A stretch of DNA of 64,000 nucleotides from Billgrantia endophytica (GCF_002879615.1 NZ_PNRF01000050.1:1-64000); one strand, 5' to 3'; positions 27,743 through 36,469 are shown, counted from the first letter of the stretch. A program made the numbers and translations. Notes: a model not told the origin generated them from the sequence alone.

Positions 27743-29608
27743 TTAGATAGAAACGGAATCGGTCAATTGAATGATATTGCCGTCTTTATCGGTGGCTTCA
27801 ATTATTAAGTCGAAGCTATCAGAGTTAGAAAAGTCACTAATCAAGTCTATATTGCCAGCATTGAATTCAATAGTGTTGCTGTAAATAGTTACATTATCAT
27901 GAGTGTAGCTTTCAATATCACCCATGGTGTCGAAGAATAAATCACCACTGAAGTAGACCTGACTTTGACTGAATCCAACATCCATAGCACCTTCATAGTC
28001 ACTAAAGTAAGCAGTGACCATAACAGGGTTACTTGTGTCTACATCTTGAGAATCAAGAGTCAACATAAACCTGTTTGTTGGTGCCACCCTTCTAAACTCT
28101 TCTATCATTGCTATCTCACCTGCCTCTTGAATTTCAGGCATTAAAACGAATACAGTTCTTGATTCAGTGTTTCCGTTTATGTCCGTAGAAGATATCTGTA
28201 TTTCTAAGCTTTCTCCGTTTACGTAGATAGAGCTAACATCGTAATCAACAACTGAGCTAGATGAACCATCTAAGTATTCGCTGAAGCTGTCATTACCAGC
28301 ACTCGTTGTAAGTGATATCTCGACTGGCTGATTTTCATCAATTGCGATATCGCCTCTTGAGCTATAATCGAAACTCAATTCTCTGTTGTCGTTGAATGAC
28401 TGATTGTTGATTACAACATAGCCGTTTTCCAGTGGTTCTTCATAATAAGTATCAAGAACACAAGCATCATAGAATTTAGATCCTGAAGGATAGCTGTAAG
28501 TGACACCGCTATTTTCTGGCTCTACATAGATATATTCATAGTATTCAGTAGTGGGACAGTTGAACTTATCTATATATTGGTCAGCCATTGTATTGCTATC
28601 AATAGCATCAACAAAACACATACTTTCTATCTGCCCATTAATCATTGTATTTCTTGATGTATAGCCTGTATCACAAGAATCACCTGGATAAGGATAGTAG
28701 TGATACCATAAGATATTACTTAGTGCAGTGCTATTCAGTAAAGAACCTTGAGAAGTAACTATATCACCTTGAGTATCTACAGCTTCAAAATTTATTACAA
28801 TGTATTCAGCATCTTTAGTTAATGCTAAGTGATCTAAAAGAACACCTAAACCTTTATCATTAGTTCCACCAACAGAATGTAAATTATAACCAGAAGAACT
28901 GCTAACACTAATATTTTCTAACTGATCATTTTCATTAAAGTAAAAGCTTCCATTCACATCGAATGAACCGCTGTTATTTATTACACCATCCCTAGATGTT
29001 TGTATTTCAATATTTATAGGCTGGTTAGTATCAATATTTTCACCAATAGGCTCAAAGTAAAGCTCATTAGAATACCTATTTCCTCTTACCAATAATCCAT
29101 AATAATCATCTCTACTTTTAATAAAAGAGTCAAAGCTTACATCAGACATATCAACTGCTTGAGTTGTGTATATTGGATTCCCTTCTGTATCAAATGCCTC
29201 CATTAGAATAGTTAACTCTCCTTCTGTGTAGATAGTAGAGTAATCAATATCAATGAAGTCTTTCCACATTCTATCAAACCAAGAGCTTTCAAAGTCATTA
29301 TTTGGTAAGCTTATCTCATCTATATCACTAGTCAGTGTGATACTAAACTGTCTAGTAGTATCTACGTCCCCATCAGCTTCAGCCGTAAAAGAAATTTCTT
29401 CGGTTGTAAATTCAATGTTATATAGAGAAAGGTCAGTTGAGCTATCGCCTGGATTATCAGGATTGGTTGTATCACCATTAGAAGGATCTGTTGATGCTGA
29501 TACACCATAAACTGGATATCTAAAGTAATACTGTTGAGCTAAGACTTGTGTTGTGAATAGTGCTGATAAGGTAGCTACCCCTATAGCACTTAAAAGAATT
29601 TTCCTCAT
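27743..29608 (-). CDS. Large secreted protein with about four Ig-like repeats
   Basis: The 621-residue acidic protein has a signal peptide (1-25, ending QVLAQ) and about four repeats of 100-130 residues. Each opens with strands of the type D-x-x-x-P-V-x-I (TNQPINIEI, ENQPVEISL, TSNPVMVTA) and closes with A-x-D-x-x-G-N (MEAFDTEGN, FEAVDTQGD, SSTDINGN, IEATDKDGN). This recalls cadherin/Ig-like repeats of surface and periplasmic proteins. A Cys-containing insert lies at about 310-395. No membrane anchor or sorting signal is visible at the C-terminus. It has its own promoter (core at 29647). The role is unknown; surface contact is a guess. Confidence 0.7.
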   Translation of the reverse strand: MRKILLSAIGVATLSALFTTQVLAQQYYFRYPVYGVSASTDPSNGDTTNPDNPGDSSTDLSLYNIEFTTEEISFTAEADGDVDTTRQFSITLTSDIDEISLPNNDFESSWFDRMWKDFIDIDYSTIYTEGELTILMEAFDTEGNPIYTTQAVDMSDVSFDSFIKSRDDYYGLLVRGNRYSNELYFEPIGENIDTNQPINIEIQTSRDGVINNSGSFDVNGSFYFNENDQLENISVSSSSGYNLHSVGGTNDKGLGVLLDHLALTKDAEYIVINFEAVDTQGDIVTSQGSLLNSTALSNILWYHYYPYPGDSCDTGYTSRNTMINGQIESMCFVDAIDSNTMADQYIDKFNCPTTEYYEYIYVEPENSGVTYSYPSGSKFYDACVLDTYYEEPLENGYVVINNQSFNDNRELSFDYSSRGDIAIDENQPVEISLTTSAGNDSFSEYLDGSSSSVVDYDVSSIYVNGESLEIQISSTDINGNTESRTVFVLMPEIQEAGEIAMIEEFRRVAPTNRFMLTLDSQDVDTSNPVMVTAYFSDYEGAMDVGFSQSQVYFSGDLFFDTMGDIESYTHDNVTIYSNTIEFNAGNIDLISDFSNSDSFDLIIEATDKDGNIIQLTDSVSI

Positions 29609-30444
29609 ATTTATCTCCTATTATTATTGTTAAATTCAACCATGTCATTATATCACAAATAAATATTATTTGCTATATTAGGTTAGTTTTTCAAAATACT
29701 ACATCTCCAAAAAACCTATCTAAATAAACTCCGATGAAGCTAGAGAACTGAAAACCTGACACACCAAGCTAAAACCTACCATCAAAGCTTCCTATTCAGC
29801 CTCTCAGGGCGAATAAGACTCTGAGCCTCCCTACCTAGCCACAAGCTATAAAAACTCCCCAGGATGGCTTTTTGAAGCAATCGTGGTGGAAAACTAACCC
29901 TACCCTTCAACACTACAATAATTCAATACTCAATAACTCGTTTGCGAAGCAAACCAGCCTTGCTCTAATAAAAACTAAAAACTATAACAAATCAAAAGCC
30001 AAGCCAAATTCTCATCTCTCAATAGCTATGTTTGCGAAGCAAACCAAACAATCTCAAATATTTGAAATAATTATTTAATTAAAGAGTAGTGGTTAATAGC
30101 TTTAGCTCGCTCCGCTCGGGTCATTGAATAAGGGATTATAGGGGCTTGGGTTTAAATTATTCTAGTTATTACATTCTTTATAATTAAAATAGATTTATTG
30201 CTGAGTGTCGAAGTATATCTACTAGGACTAAGCTAAAGGTTCCCACTTTAGCGGATTTTATATCATCAAAATCATGAGTTGAAAGTGAGCTAAATAGATA
30301 ATATTGCTTCGCTGTTTAAGAAAGCAAGGCATTTAAAACCTGATTGCTATCTTAAAAGAATCTTAATAGATTCTTAAGGGACATTTTAAGGATTTTCATA
30401 TTTGAAGTAAAAGAGCTTTAAATATAACGATATTTTTAAAATAA
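29609..30444. other. Gene-free AT-rich tract next to the iterons (candidate oriV region)
   Basis: About 835 bases without a supportable gene. It has the promoter of the 621-residue protein gene at its left edge, two identical hairpins GTTTGCGAAGCAAAC (29940-29954 and 30030-30044), one dispersed intergenic repeat (about 30100-30150), and very AT-rich DNA running into the iterons. AT-rich DNA beside iterons is the layout of IncQ oriV. Confidence 0.6.
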
Positions 30445-30505
30445 GGGTGCTCTCAGAACGGGCGGGGGTGCTCTCAGAACGGGCGGGGGTGCTCTCAGAA
30501 CGGGC
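30445..30505. repeat. Three 21-bp iterons (candidate RepC sites of oriV)
   Basis: The unit GGTGCTCTCAGAACGGGCGG repeats three times with a 21-bp period (T positions at 30448, 30469 and 30490), the last copy lacking the final Gs. IncQ origins carry 20-22-bp iterons bound by RepC. Here the array lies just past the 3' end of repC, beyond its terminator. Confidence 0.85.
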
Positions 30506-30522
30506 TTGGAATAAAGGGTATA

Positions 30523-30549
30523 AAAAAGCCCTGCTGGCAACAGGGCTCG
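30523..30549 (-). terminator. Terminator after repC
   Basis: On the minus strand GAGCCCTGTTGCCAGCAGGG folds into a CCCTG/CAGGG-cored stem and is followed by CTTTTTT, seven bases after the repC stop. Confidence 0.85.
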
Positions 30550-30554
30550 ATAAA

Positions 30555-31463
30555 TTATGTTCTAGTGACATGGAAGATAAGGTTCTTCCCCTCTCCTTTC
30601 GTTACAACTTTCCATCCATCCAATTTATCAATTTTTTCGATAGCTTCTTTAACTGTTCTTCTAACTCTCTTTTCATCTTTGGCGAGATAGTCTTTATGCA
30701 TAAATCTCTCAATAAGTGTAGTGCAGAAAAACTTATGCCCTTTTTCTCCATTTGGAACAGTAGCACAAAAATGAGAGTGTATAAGCTGTGCTAAACTGTT
30801 TTTACTGCCTATCTCTCTTCTTTCATCTAACTGTATTCTTGAATACTGCTTATTAAAGGCACTTGTAAAAATTCCATTTAAAGAAATAGTGTATTGTTTT
30901 CCTACTTTATGGTAAAAAATGAAAGGTTGTGTAAATTCATCGGATAGATCAACTCCATCATTGCAGTTCGCAGTAATTGTATAACTAGTTAAAGCCAGCC
31001 TTTTAATAGAATTAGCTATTATTTCTCTGCTCTTTATACCTTCCGACATACCAAGTATATTTACAATTCGGTTTATAGAGCAATTTATGACTGCACATTT
31101 TGAATATTCTTTTATTAACTCACCAAAAGGATTAAAAGAAGAATTAAAGCCGTTAATTAAAATTGATGCCAACTCGCTTCTCTCATCTTCAGGTGTCATA
31201 ATATCAATAATAGGTCTTCTATTATCTTCATCCTTAATCGGTGCCAAAGCTATTATTGCCAACAACACTGCCTGATCCGTTGTATCAAGCATATCAAAAC
31301 AAGTTATCTCAATTTTTCTATTATTGAATTCAGATTTAACACTATACTTGGGCCTATCTTCTTTAGCCTTAATCTTAGGTATATATTTAAAAATAGACAT
31401 TAAACTTGATGCTCTGTCCTGCATAGCAAAAGTAATCTCCTTGTGGTTTTGTATTTTATTCAT
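30555..31463 (-). CDS. repC: IncQ-type replication initiator RepC
   Basis: The 302-residue protein resembles RepC of RSF1010-like plasmids: two winged-helix halves, the first with ITCFDMLDTTDQAVLLAIIALA, the second with SLAQLIHSHFCATVPNGEKGHKF and RRTVKEAIEKIDKLDGWKVV. RepC binds the iterons and opens the origin. The start overlaps the repA stop by ATGA, as in IncQ plasmids, so the two are translationally coupled. An internal ATG after AAGGAG (near 31420) could give a shorter form. The assignment rests on layout, overlap with repA and the adjacent iterons as well as sequence. Confidence 0.8.
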   Translation of the reverse strand: MNKIQNHKEITFAMQDRASSLMSIFKYIPKIKAKEDRPKYSVKSEFNNRKIEITCFDMLDTTDQAVLLAIIALAPIKDEDNRRPIIDIMTPEDERSELASILINGFNSSFNPFGELIKEYSKCAVINCSINRIVNILGMSEGIKSREIIANSIKRLALTSYTITANCNDGVDLSDEFTQPFIFYHKVGKQYTISLNGIFTSAFNKQYSRIQLDERREIGSKNSLAQLIHSHFCATVPNGEKGHKFFCTTLIERFMHKDYLAKDEKRVRRTVKEAIEKIDKLDGWKVVTKGEGKNLIFHVTRT

Positions 31464-32305
31464 ATTCTATATTCTCCATCCTTGTTATTATTGGCCTCAA
31501 CTTCCTTGTTGAAACTTACTTCTTGTGCATAGTAACCGTCAAAATTTGGCCTTGGGTCTGAAACCCTTTTATACCAAGTAGGATCTGGCTGTATTCCTGC
31601 ATTGATTTTACTTGTTCCTACTTTAAAATAGTGTTTCATATTTTTGATACCAAACACCTTTGCTTCTGCTTCTGTCATAGCCTCCAAATACTGTTGCCAC
31701 TTGATATTGTCCACTAGCACCGAAGAGCCTCTAGAAGCTTGCTGTGAGCCTCCTTGACCACTCTTGCTAGTATGATGGATGTATATCGGGCAACAATTGC
31801 TAGCAACAGCTATTTGAGAAAGTCTGTCTGTAATAAGAGTCATCTCGCTTGAGTCGTTTTCATTACTATTGTGAAACTTTCTTAAAGTGTCTATGAAAAT
31901 AGCTCTGCTATTGGTAGCAATTTCTTTAATCATAGAAAACCAGTCATCATTTTCAATCTTAACTGCACGATCTTCTAATGGAGCTATGAAAAACCTAGAA
32001 GGGTCTTCTATTAAAGCTTTTTCTTCATCCGTTGAACTATAATGTAATGCATGCATTCGATGCTTAAGCATTTCTAGATTGTCTTCAAGGGATAAGTATA
32101 CTGCTCTACCCTGTTGAGATATCTCTTTCATTTTAGCAAGCACATAAGCGGATTTGCCTACACCACCTGGAGAAACGATGGCTCCAACGGTGCCAGCAAG
32201 TAACCCTGGTAATACAAAGTCTAATTTCTCCGGCTCCGAAGCTAATACATTTTTTATATCAAGGTAAGGTAATGAACCTGTTTTTTCTATTACATCTTTT
32301 CTCAT
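31460..32305 (-). CDS. repA: IncQ-type replicative helicase RepA
   Basis: The 281-residue protein matches RSF1010 RepA, a hexameric RecA-fold 5'-3' DNA helicase that opens the plasmid origin. LDFVLPGLLAGTVGAIVSPG runs into the Walker A SPGGVGKS at residues 45-52. The Walker B is AIFIDTLRKFH (Asp139), and the sensor IYIHHTSKSG is at 174-183, followed by QQASRGSSVLVDNIKW. These are the strongest family motifs in the element. A TGTGATATAAT promoter core lies at 32382-32392. No IncQ primase gene (repB) is visible in the window. Confidence 0.93.
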   Translation of the reverse strand: MRKDVIEKTGSLPYLDIKNVLASEPEKLDFVLPGLLAGTVGAIVSPGGVGKSAYVLAKMKEISQQGRAVYLSLEDNLEMLKHRMHALHYSSTDEEKALIEDPSRFFIAPLEDRAVKIENDDWFSMIKEIATNSRAIFIDTLRKFHNSNENDSSEMTLITDRLSQIAVASNCCPIYIHHTSKSGQGGSQQASRGSSVLVDNIKWQQYLEAMTEAEAKVFGIKNMKHYFKVGTSKINAGIQPDPTWYKRVSDPRPNFDGYYAQEVSFNKEVEANNNKDGEYRI

Positions 32306-32392
32306 TGTTATCTCCTGTTTGTTATTATCAACTTCCTTGTTGATTTTTATTATTTTGAATAAGTTGTATTGATTAAATATGATTATATCACA

Positions 32393-32649
32393 TATTAGAT
32401 GGAAAGTCTTGCATATAATTATAAAAAAATAAATTATTTACTCAAATAGTGTCATATATAAGCACTTTTCTAAACATTGCAATCAAGTTGAAAGGCTTTA
32501 TCATGATATTATTAAAACGTATATTACTAGTTAAAATGCTATAATATTGATAACAAACAGATTGTTGGTAGCAATAAATTTGCTTGAACAGTGTTAACTT
32601 TTACATTATTTTAAAAATCTGATTACTTTATTATTTAGCTATACCCCTA
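32393..32649. other. Gene-free AT-rich gap upstream of repA
   Basis: About 260 bases between the repA promoter and the divergent promoter at 32650. It includes GGAAAGTCTTG near 32400, a word shared with the three-copy promoter repeat. No ORF is supported. Confidence 0.5.
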
Positions 32650-32660
32650 TGTGATACAAT
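32650..32660 (+). promoter_or_regulatory. Promoter core TGTGATACAAT
   Basis: A one-base variant of the element's common promoter core, 54 bases before the start of a small plus-strand gene that has AAAGGAG. Confidence 0.6.
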
Positions 32661-32713
32661 ACCACCAAGCTATAAAGGATTATGGCATACTTTAATAAAG
32701 GAGTTAAATAAAG

Positions 32714-32929
32714 TTGAAGACAATAGAAGGTGGTCAATTTAAAAAGAAAGTGCATCGTGAAATTATTATCGGCACTTCCTTTTTTTTAATAGGTTTAGTT
32801 GTTGCACTGTATTGGTATTATAAGACAGGACACTTTAATAACTTTATCTTTTACGGTATGACACTAATAGCTTTATACAGTCTTTATGAAATAACGTATA
32901 TATTTTACAAAAAGAATACCGCCAGCTAG
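32714..32929 (+). CDS. Small two-helix membrane protein
   Basis: The 71-residue product has two predicted membrane helices (about 17-35 and 43-62: IGTSFFLIGLVVALYWYY and FIFYGMTLIALYSLYEITYIF), a basic N-terminus and a short polar end. The start is TTG at 32714, chosen because AAAGGAG lies 10 bases upstream and no ATG fits. Promoter core upstream and terminator downstream make it a complete unit. No family is recognised. Confidence 0.6.
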   Translation: MKTIEGGQFKKKVHREIIIGTSFFLIGLVVALYWYYKTGHFNNFIFYGMTLIALYSLYEITYIFYKKNTAS

Positions 32930-32939
32930 GCGGTATATT
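32916..32939. terminator. Shared hairpin between convergent genes
   Basis: TACCGCC / GGCGGTA stem lying between the 71-residue plus-strand gene and the 37-residue minus-strand gene. It overlaps both ends and can serve both directions. Confidence 0.65.
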
Positions 32940-33052
32940 TATCTATCTTTGATTGTTTGAATCAAGCTCTGAAGTCTTAATAGCACACCTTCATACCCTT
33001 CCAGCACCTCATTCAATAACTCACTATCCACTTTACTTTCTGTTTCTTTCAT
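32939..33052 (-). CDS. 37-residue acidic microprotein
   Basis: An uninterrupted frame of 38 codons from ATG at 33052 follows GGGAGG at a spacing of 4. The product starts MKETESKVDSELLNEVLEGY and ends in IQTIKDR. It is a single amphipathic helix by pattern. It lies just downstream of the 317-residue gene and ends at the shared hairpin. The good ribosome site is the main support. Confidence 0.55.
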   Translation of the reverse strand: MKETESKVDSELLNEVLEGYEGVLLRLQSLIQTIKDR

Positions 33053-33084
33053 AACAACCTCCCTGTCGTTTATCAGCCCTCACC

Positions 33085-34038
33085 CTACATTGATAGGGTG
33101 TTTTCTTTTCTTTTTGCCTTTTTTTGGTGCTTATCTATCGCTTGCTTCTTAGTTTCAACGTAAAGCTGTCCAAGCTTGTTAGGGTCTAGGCTACCATCAG
33201 GCTTCCTTAAATCCATGCCTTTATTTTCATGCTTTGATATTTTCTGCTCCATAGGCTTTAGAATATCGGTGAAGAACCTCTTCTGCTCCTTATTCATTTC
33301 ACTTACGTTGTTGCCATTATTGTTGACAGCAAAATCAGTCATAGCATTGATATCTCTTAGGATCTCTTGGCTTGGCTTATCAAGCTCCATGCTATCCATC
33401 TCACCAGATATCACCTTGTAATCTTGTTCTATCTGCTTTTTATGCTCTTTTTCCTTCTTAACGTATAATGCATCTCTCTTTAGCTCAGATTTATCGAACT
33501 CTAGAGTTTTTCTATTTTGGTCTATTGTAAGATAGTCGTTTATGTATCCTCTATGATCCATCATAGAAAGAAGAGTTCTCATGATAGTATCATAGGGTTT
33601 TAGGTTCGGATCGCCGTTAGATATAGAAGCACTCTGCATCAGCTTATCTACAGCCCTCTCATGCTCCTTCATATACTCTTCTTCGGTTAGTTGCAAAACT
33701 AGCGGTAGCTCGACACCCTTTTTATCGAACTTCCTATAAACCTTATGGGGGCTATCTTCCTCCATATCTTCCTGTGCATCAGGGTCAAAGCCTGATATGC
33801 CACTCTCTAGCTCTGGTATAGCCTTCCTGCGGGGTTTCCTTGTCTGTGAAGCAGGCTTCTTGCCTGATAATCCTGGCTCAAGCTCCTGAGCTTTCTCATA
33901 GTGCTTTTCAGCGAAGTCATACACCTTACTGATTGATTTAAACTCACTGTATTCAGTTAAAGTTAACCTTTCAGCTATTTTTTGGTGTGGAGTGTTGATA
34001 TCTTCATCAAGTCCTCTAGGTGTAAAATTTACTCTCAT
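33085..34038 (-). CDS. Acidic/basic mixed protein ending in -LSM, unknown
   Basis: The 317-residue hydrophilic protein has a Lys-rich middle, a tandem short repeat (ELEPGLSG and ELESGISG at about 52-85) and a long helical second half (KSELKRDALYVKKEKEHKK, EMNKEQKRFFTDILKPMEQK). It ends in AKRKENTLSM, a basic stretch plus Leu-Ser-Met shared with other proteins of the element. A small dyad (ACCCTA/TAGGGT) surrounds the last codons and the stop. It is last of a three-gene unit starting at 35483. No family is recognised. Confidence 0.65.
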   Translation of the reverse strand: MRVNFTPRGLDEDINTPHQKIAERLTLTEYSEFKSISKVYDFAEKHYEKAQELEPGLSGKKPASQTRKPRRKAIPELESGISGFDPDAQEDMEEDSPHKVYRKFDKKGVELPLVLQLTEEEYMKEHERAVDKLMQSASISNGDPNLKPYDTIMRTLLSMMDHRGYINDYLTIDQNRKTLEFDKSELKRDALYVKKEKEHKKQIEQDYKVISGEMDSMELDKPSQEILRDINAMTDFAVNNNGNNVSEMNKEQKRFFTDILKPMEQKISKHENKGMDLRKPDGSLDPNKLGQLYVETKKQAIDKHQKKAKRKENTLSM

Positions 34039-34086
34039 AGTATTCTCCTTTTATTGTTGATATTTAATTGACAGCAACTATTTAAT

Positions 34087-34530
34087 TTAATTCCCTTCAT
34101 TTGATTTATTATATACTCTTTTTTGAACTTCTTTTAATGCATTGAGTTTAAAGTTAATAACGTCCTTCCTCCCGATTAGATCATCAGGTATACAACCATA
34201 TTTCTTTTTACTGAAAATATCTTTCTGTAAATCATTTGATTTTGCTGTCAACTTAAAAATCTCTCCTGATACCTGATAAAACTCTGGATCATTATTACTT
34301 AACACGTCCATAATGCTATCAAGCTGGTTAATCTTGTATCTTTCATATTTATCTTCAAGCTCGATTAACGACAGTATAATAGAAGTCATGTTAGATAGAA
34401 CCTGTGTTTCTCTGTATTCGGGCTTGCCTACAAGATTGGCAACAATCATTCTTTTCCTTCTTTGGAAAAATCTTTTAGCAAGGCCAGCTTCTATTTGTTT
34501 ATTCTCGAACTCATTAAACTTCCCTTTCAT
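34087..34530 (-). CDS. Basic helical protein, unknown
   Basis: The 147-residue protein is basic and helical, with RFFQRRKRMIVANLVG near the N-terminus and a segment SNDLQKDIFSKKKYGCIPDD. Its ATG overlaps the stop of the upstream gene (ATGA), so translation is coupled. The arrangement suggests that it works with the 318-residue protein. No family is recognised. Confidence 0.65.
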   Translation of the reverse strand: MKGKFNEFENKQIEAGLAKRFFQRRKRMIVANLVGKPEYRETQVLSNMTSIILSLIELEDKYERYKINQLDSIMDVLSNNDPEFYQVSGEIFKLTAKSNDLQKDIFSKKKYGCIPDDLIGRKDVINFKLNALKEVQKRVYNKSNEGN

Positions 34531-35483
34531 TCATTTTCTCCTTGTGTTGTTCCACGTAATTTTGATGACATTTGATGTAGCTTATTTACCATTTCATCTC
34601 TATTTATAAATACAGGAATATCCATACTGTCTGGCTCTTCATTAGTATCAGGCTTCTTGTTAACCATATCTTCTATTGTCGGCAGGTCGAACTCTGGTAG
34701 GTCATCAGCTACTTCCTTGCCTTGCTCTTGCCTAGGTGCTTCCTGAACGGCTTCTGTAAGCTTCTCAGAGCCTTCTTTTTCGTAAGGTATGGCATCCATA
34801 CCCTCTTGAACCTCCCTAGGCTCCAGGGGCTGTTTTGTAGTCTCGCCCTCGATGCCCTCGATGCCCTCGATGCCCTCGATGCCCTCGATGCCCTCGATGC
34901 CCTCGATGCCCTCGATGTTGCTCTCAAAATGGGTTATCGAGTGGATAGCATCTGTTCTCTCTTGTGGATCTTGTATCATGTTAATTGGTAACACATGCTT
35001 CTGATATCTATCACTGTAAAAAATGGATAGATGGTTAGGTAGGTTAAGCCTTTTCTCGCTTCTAATCTTCGTGAAGGTTTCAATTGCTAATAGTAAATCA
35101 ATAAAAGGCAATTCTTGTTCTTGCCCAGCTTGAATACCCATCTCTTTCCTCATGAAGCTCGGTAGATCATCAATGCTTTTGAATGCAAGCTCTACCTTAC
35201 CTCTAGGCTTGTTGTATTCAGCACCTTTGAAGACAACCTCTTTAAAATGCCCCTTAATAAGTAAAGCTATATCCCAAGCCACAACTCGCAATGAGTTATA
35301 AATATTCTTGTTTCTCTTGTAATCATACTCTTCAACACGAAGCCTTCTATTTAACTCTCTCCAACATAAATTATTTAGATCCTTTTTTGTTAGACCTAGC
35401 TCCCTTAAATCTTCTGCTTGAAGCGAAGAGAGTTTAACTCGATGTTGCGGATTTTTCCTTGAATTCAATTTTTTAAATGACAT
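34527..35483 (-). CDS. Unknown protein with an (Ile-Glu-Gly)8 tandem repeat
   Basis: The 318-residue product starts at 35483 (MSFKKLNSRKNPQHRV), because AAGGAG lies 6 bases before that ATG and the promoter core lies at 35509-35519, inside the longer frame. Residues 1-185 form a mixed, basic domain (DLRELGLTKKDLNNLCWRE). Then follow eight Ile-Glu-Gly units and an acidic, Pro-rich tail. It heads a unit with the two genes downstream. No family is recognised; the two-part structure suggests a DNA- or protein-binding head with a flexible tail. Confidence 0.7.
   Translation of the reverse strand: MSFKKLNSRKNPQHRVKLSSLQAEDLRELGLTKKDLNNLCWRELNRRLRVEEYDYKRNKNIYNSLRVVAWDIALLIKGHFKEVVFKGAEYNKPRGKVELAFKSIDDLPSFMRKEMGIQAGQEQELPFIDLLLAIETFTKIRSEKRLNLPNHLSIFYSDRYQKHVLPINMIQDPQERTDAIHSITHFESNIEGIEGIEGIEGIEGIEGIEGIEGETTKQPLEPREVQEGMDAIPYEKEGSEKLTEAVQEAPRQEQGKEVADDLPEFDLPTIEDMVNKKPDTNEEPDSMDIPVFINRDEMVNKLHQMSSKLRGTTQGENE
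34845..34916. repeat. Eight copies of a 9-bp tandem repeat
   Basis: GCCCTCGAT (plus strand) repeats eight times without a mismatch inside the 318-residue protein gene. Changes in copy number keep the reading frame. Confidence 0.97.
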
Positions 35484-35508
35484 ACCATTCTCCTTGTCTT
35501 TTATTATC

Positions 35509-35519
35509 ATTATATCACA
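35509..35519 (-). promoter_or_regulatory. Promoter core TGTGATATAAT of the 35483-33085 unit
   Basis: Perfect copy of the common core, followed by GATAATAAAAGAC and AAGGAG before the chosen start. Confidence 0.75.
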
Positions 35520-35636
35520 ATTTATCGTTTTTGTCATCAACTAATAGATATAGTTATTTGCACGAACTATGTTAACAACAACAATCAAAACAAATGAAGA
35601 CTTTATTTATTTTTAAATGCAGCTTATAATGTTTAA

Positions 35637-35794
35637 ACAATAAAACAATTTCTCCTTGTAATGTTGTGCTGTAATGTTGTTGTTTTCCCTTTATTTACTG
35701 CAAAAGGAATTGCTATCCAAGGATGGATGATAAAAAGTAAAAGGAATTAAATAAATGGAATTAGCCTTCACTCTAACGAGTGAAGGCATTTTTA
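35637..35794 (+). ncRNA. Candidate small RNA or leader with a strong terminator
   Basis: A TATAAT at 35625-35630 is followed about 130 bases later by the perfect hairpin GCCTTCACTC / GAGTGAAGGC (35764-35787) and TTTTTATTT on the plus strand. No plus-strand gene ends here, so the hairpin must end a short transcript. The -35 is poor. No convincing ORF lies within. Confidence 0.4.
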
Positions 35795-35795
35795 T

Positions 35796-36419
35796 TTATA
35801 AGCAGTAGTTTCTTGCTTCTTCAATCAGCCTACTCTTCTTATCAAGATACTCTCTTGTAGAAATATTCTCACCACTCGGTATCTCAATAACTCTTTCACC
35901 TATTAGCTCTGTTATCAGCATTGAGTGTGTAGCTATTAAGCAACCAAAGTTCTTATATTTTCTTTTCATGTCCGTGATGGCTTTACATAACTCGATCTGA
36001 GCTTCAACTGAAAGTGCTGTCTCTGGCTCGTCCAGTAGGATAAAGGTATTATCACTACATTTTTTTCTAAGCCTGAATAGCTCTATCTTCCAAGCCTGTC
36101 CATGTGATTTTTGATTTAAGTGGGTTAGATATATTTCTCTTTTGGAGTCAACTAAAGCACTTTTGGATACCCTAAAACCTTCAGCAGTATTTTCTATTGT
36201 GTTTTGATTCATCATATTTTCAAAAGCAAAGTATTTACCTTCTGACAGCAATCTGGTCTGTTTCTTGAATATATTTTTGAAAGTGGTTTTACCAGCACCG
36301 TTGTCTCCAACGATGATGTTTATCTTACCCTGGCTTATCTCTATTTCCTGTCCTTGTTTAAACGTGAAATAATCTCTTATAAATTTTATTTTCATAAAAG
36401 TCTTTGAATAATCTTCCAT
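35796..36419 (-). CDS. ABC/AAA-type ATPase, single small domain
   Basis: The 207-residue protein is a compact ABC-like ATPase of the RecF/SMC/OLD kind. It has Walker A GDNGAGKTT (38-46), a degenerate signature near KSHGQAW (105), Walker B FILLDEPETAL (Asp130, Glu131) and the switch His165 in LIATHS. It lacks a coiled-coil arm or a nuclease domain. Such domains energise DNA repair, transport or defence systems together with a partner, but the neighbouring genes are unknown. AAGGAG and a promoter core (36459-36469) precede it. Confidence 0.75.
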   Translation of the reverse strand: MEDYSKTFMKIKFIRDYFTFKQGQEIEISQGKINIIVGDNGAGKTTFKNIFKKQTRLLSEGKYFAFENMMNQNTIENTAEGFRVSKSALVDSKREIYLTHLNQKSHGQAWKIELFRLRKKCSDNTFILLDEPETALSVEAQIELCKAITDMKRKYKNFGCLIATHSMLITELIGERVIEIPSGENISTREYLDKKSRLIEEARNYCL

Positions 36420-36458
36420 CTGGCCTATCTCCTTTTATTGTTATTATCAATCTATATC

Positions 36459-36469
36459 ATTATATCACA
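36459..36469 (-). promoter_or_regulatory. Promoter core TGTGATATAAT of the ATPase gene
   Basis: Perfect common core followed by TTGATAATAACAATAAA and AAGGAG. Confidence 0.75.

Noticed and set aside
30386..30794. Frames translating the iterons into seven-residue repeats
   Set aside because: They are products of the 21-bp DNA repeat; no ribosome site, and they run across a terminator into the opposite strand of repC.
34845..34916. CRISPR-like array
   Set aside because: The 9-bp units have no spacers and encode an in-frame peptide repeat.
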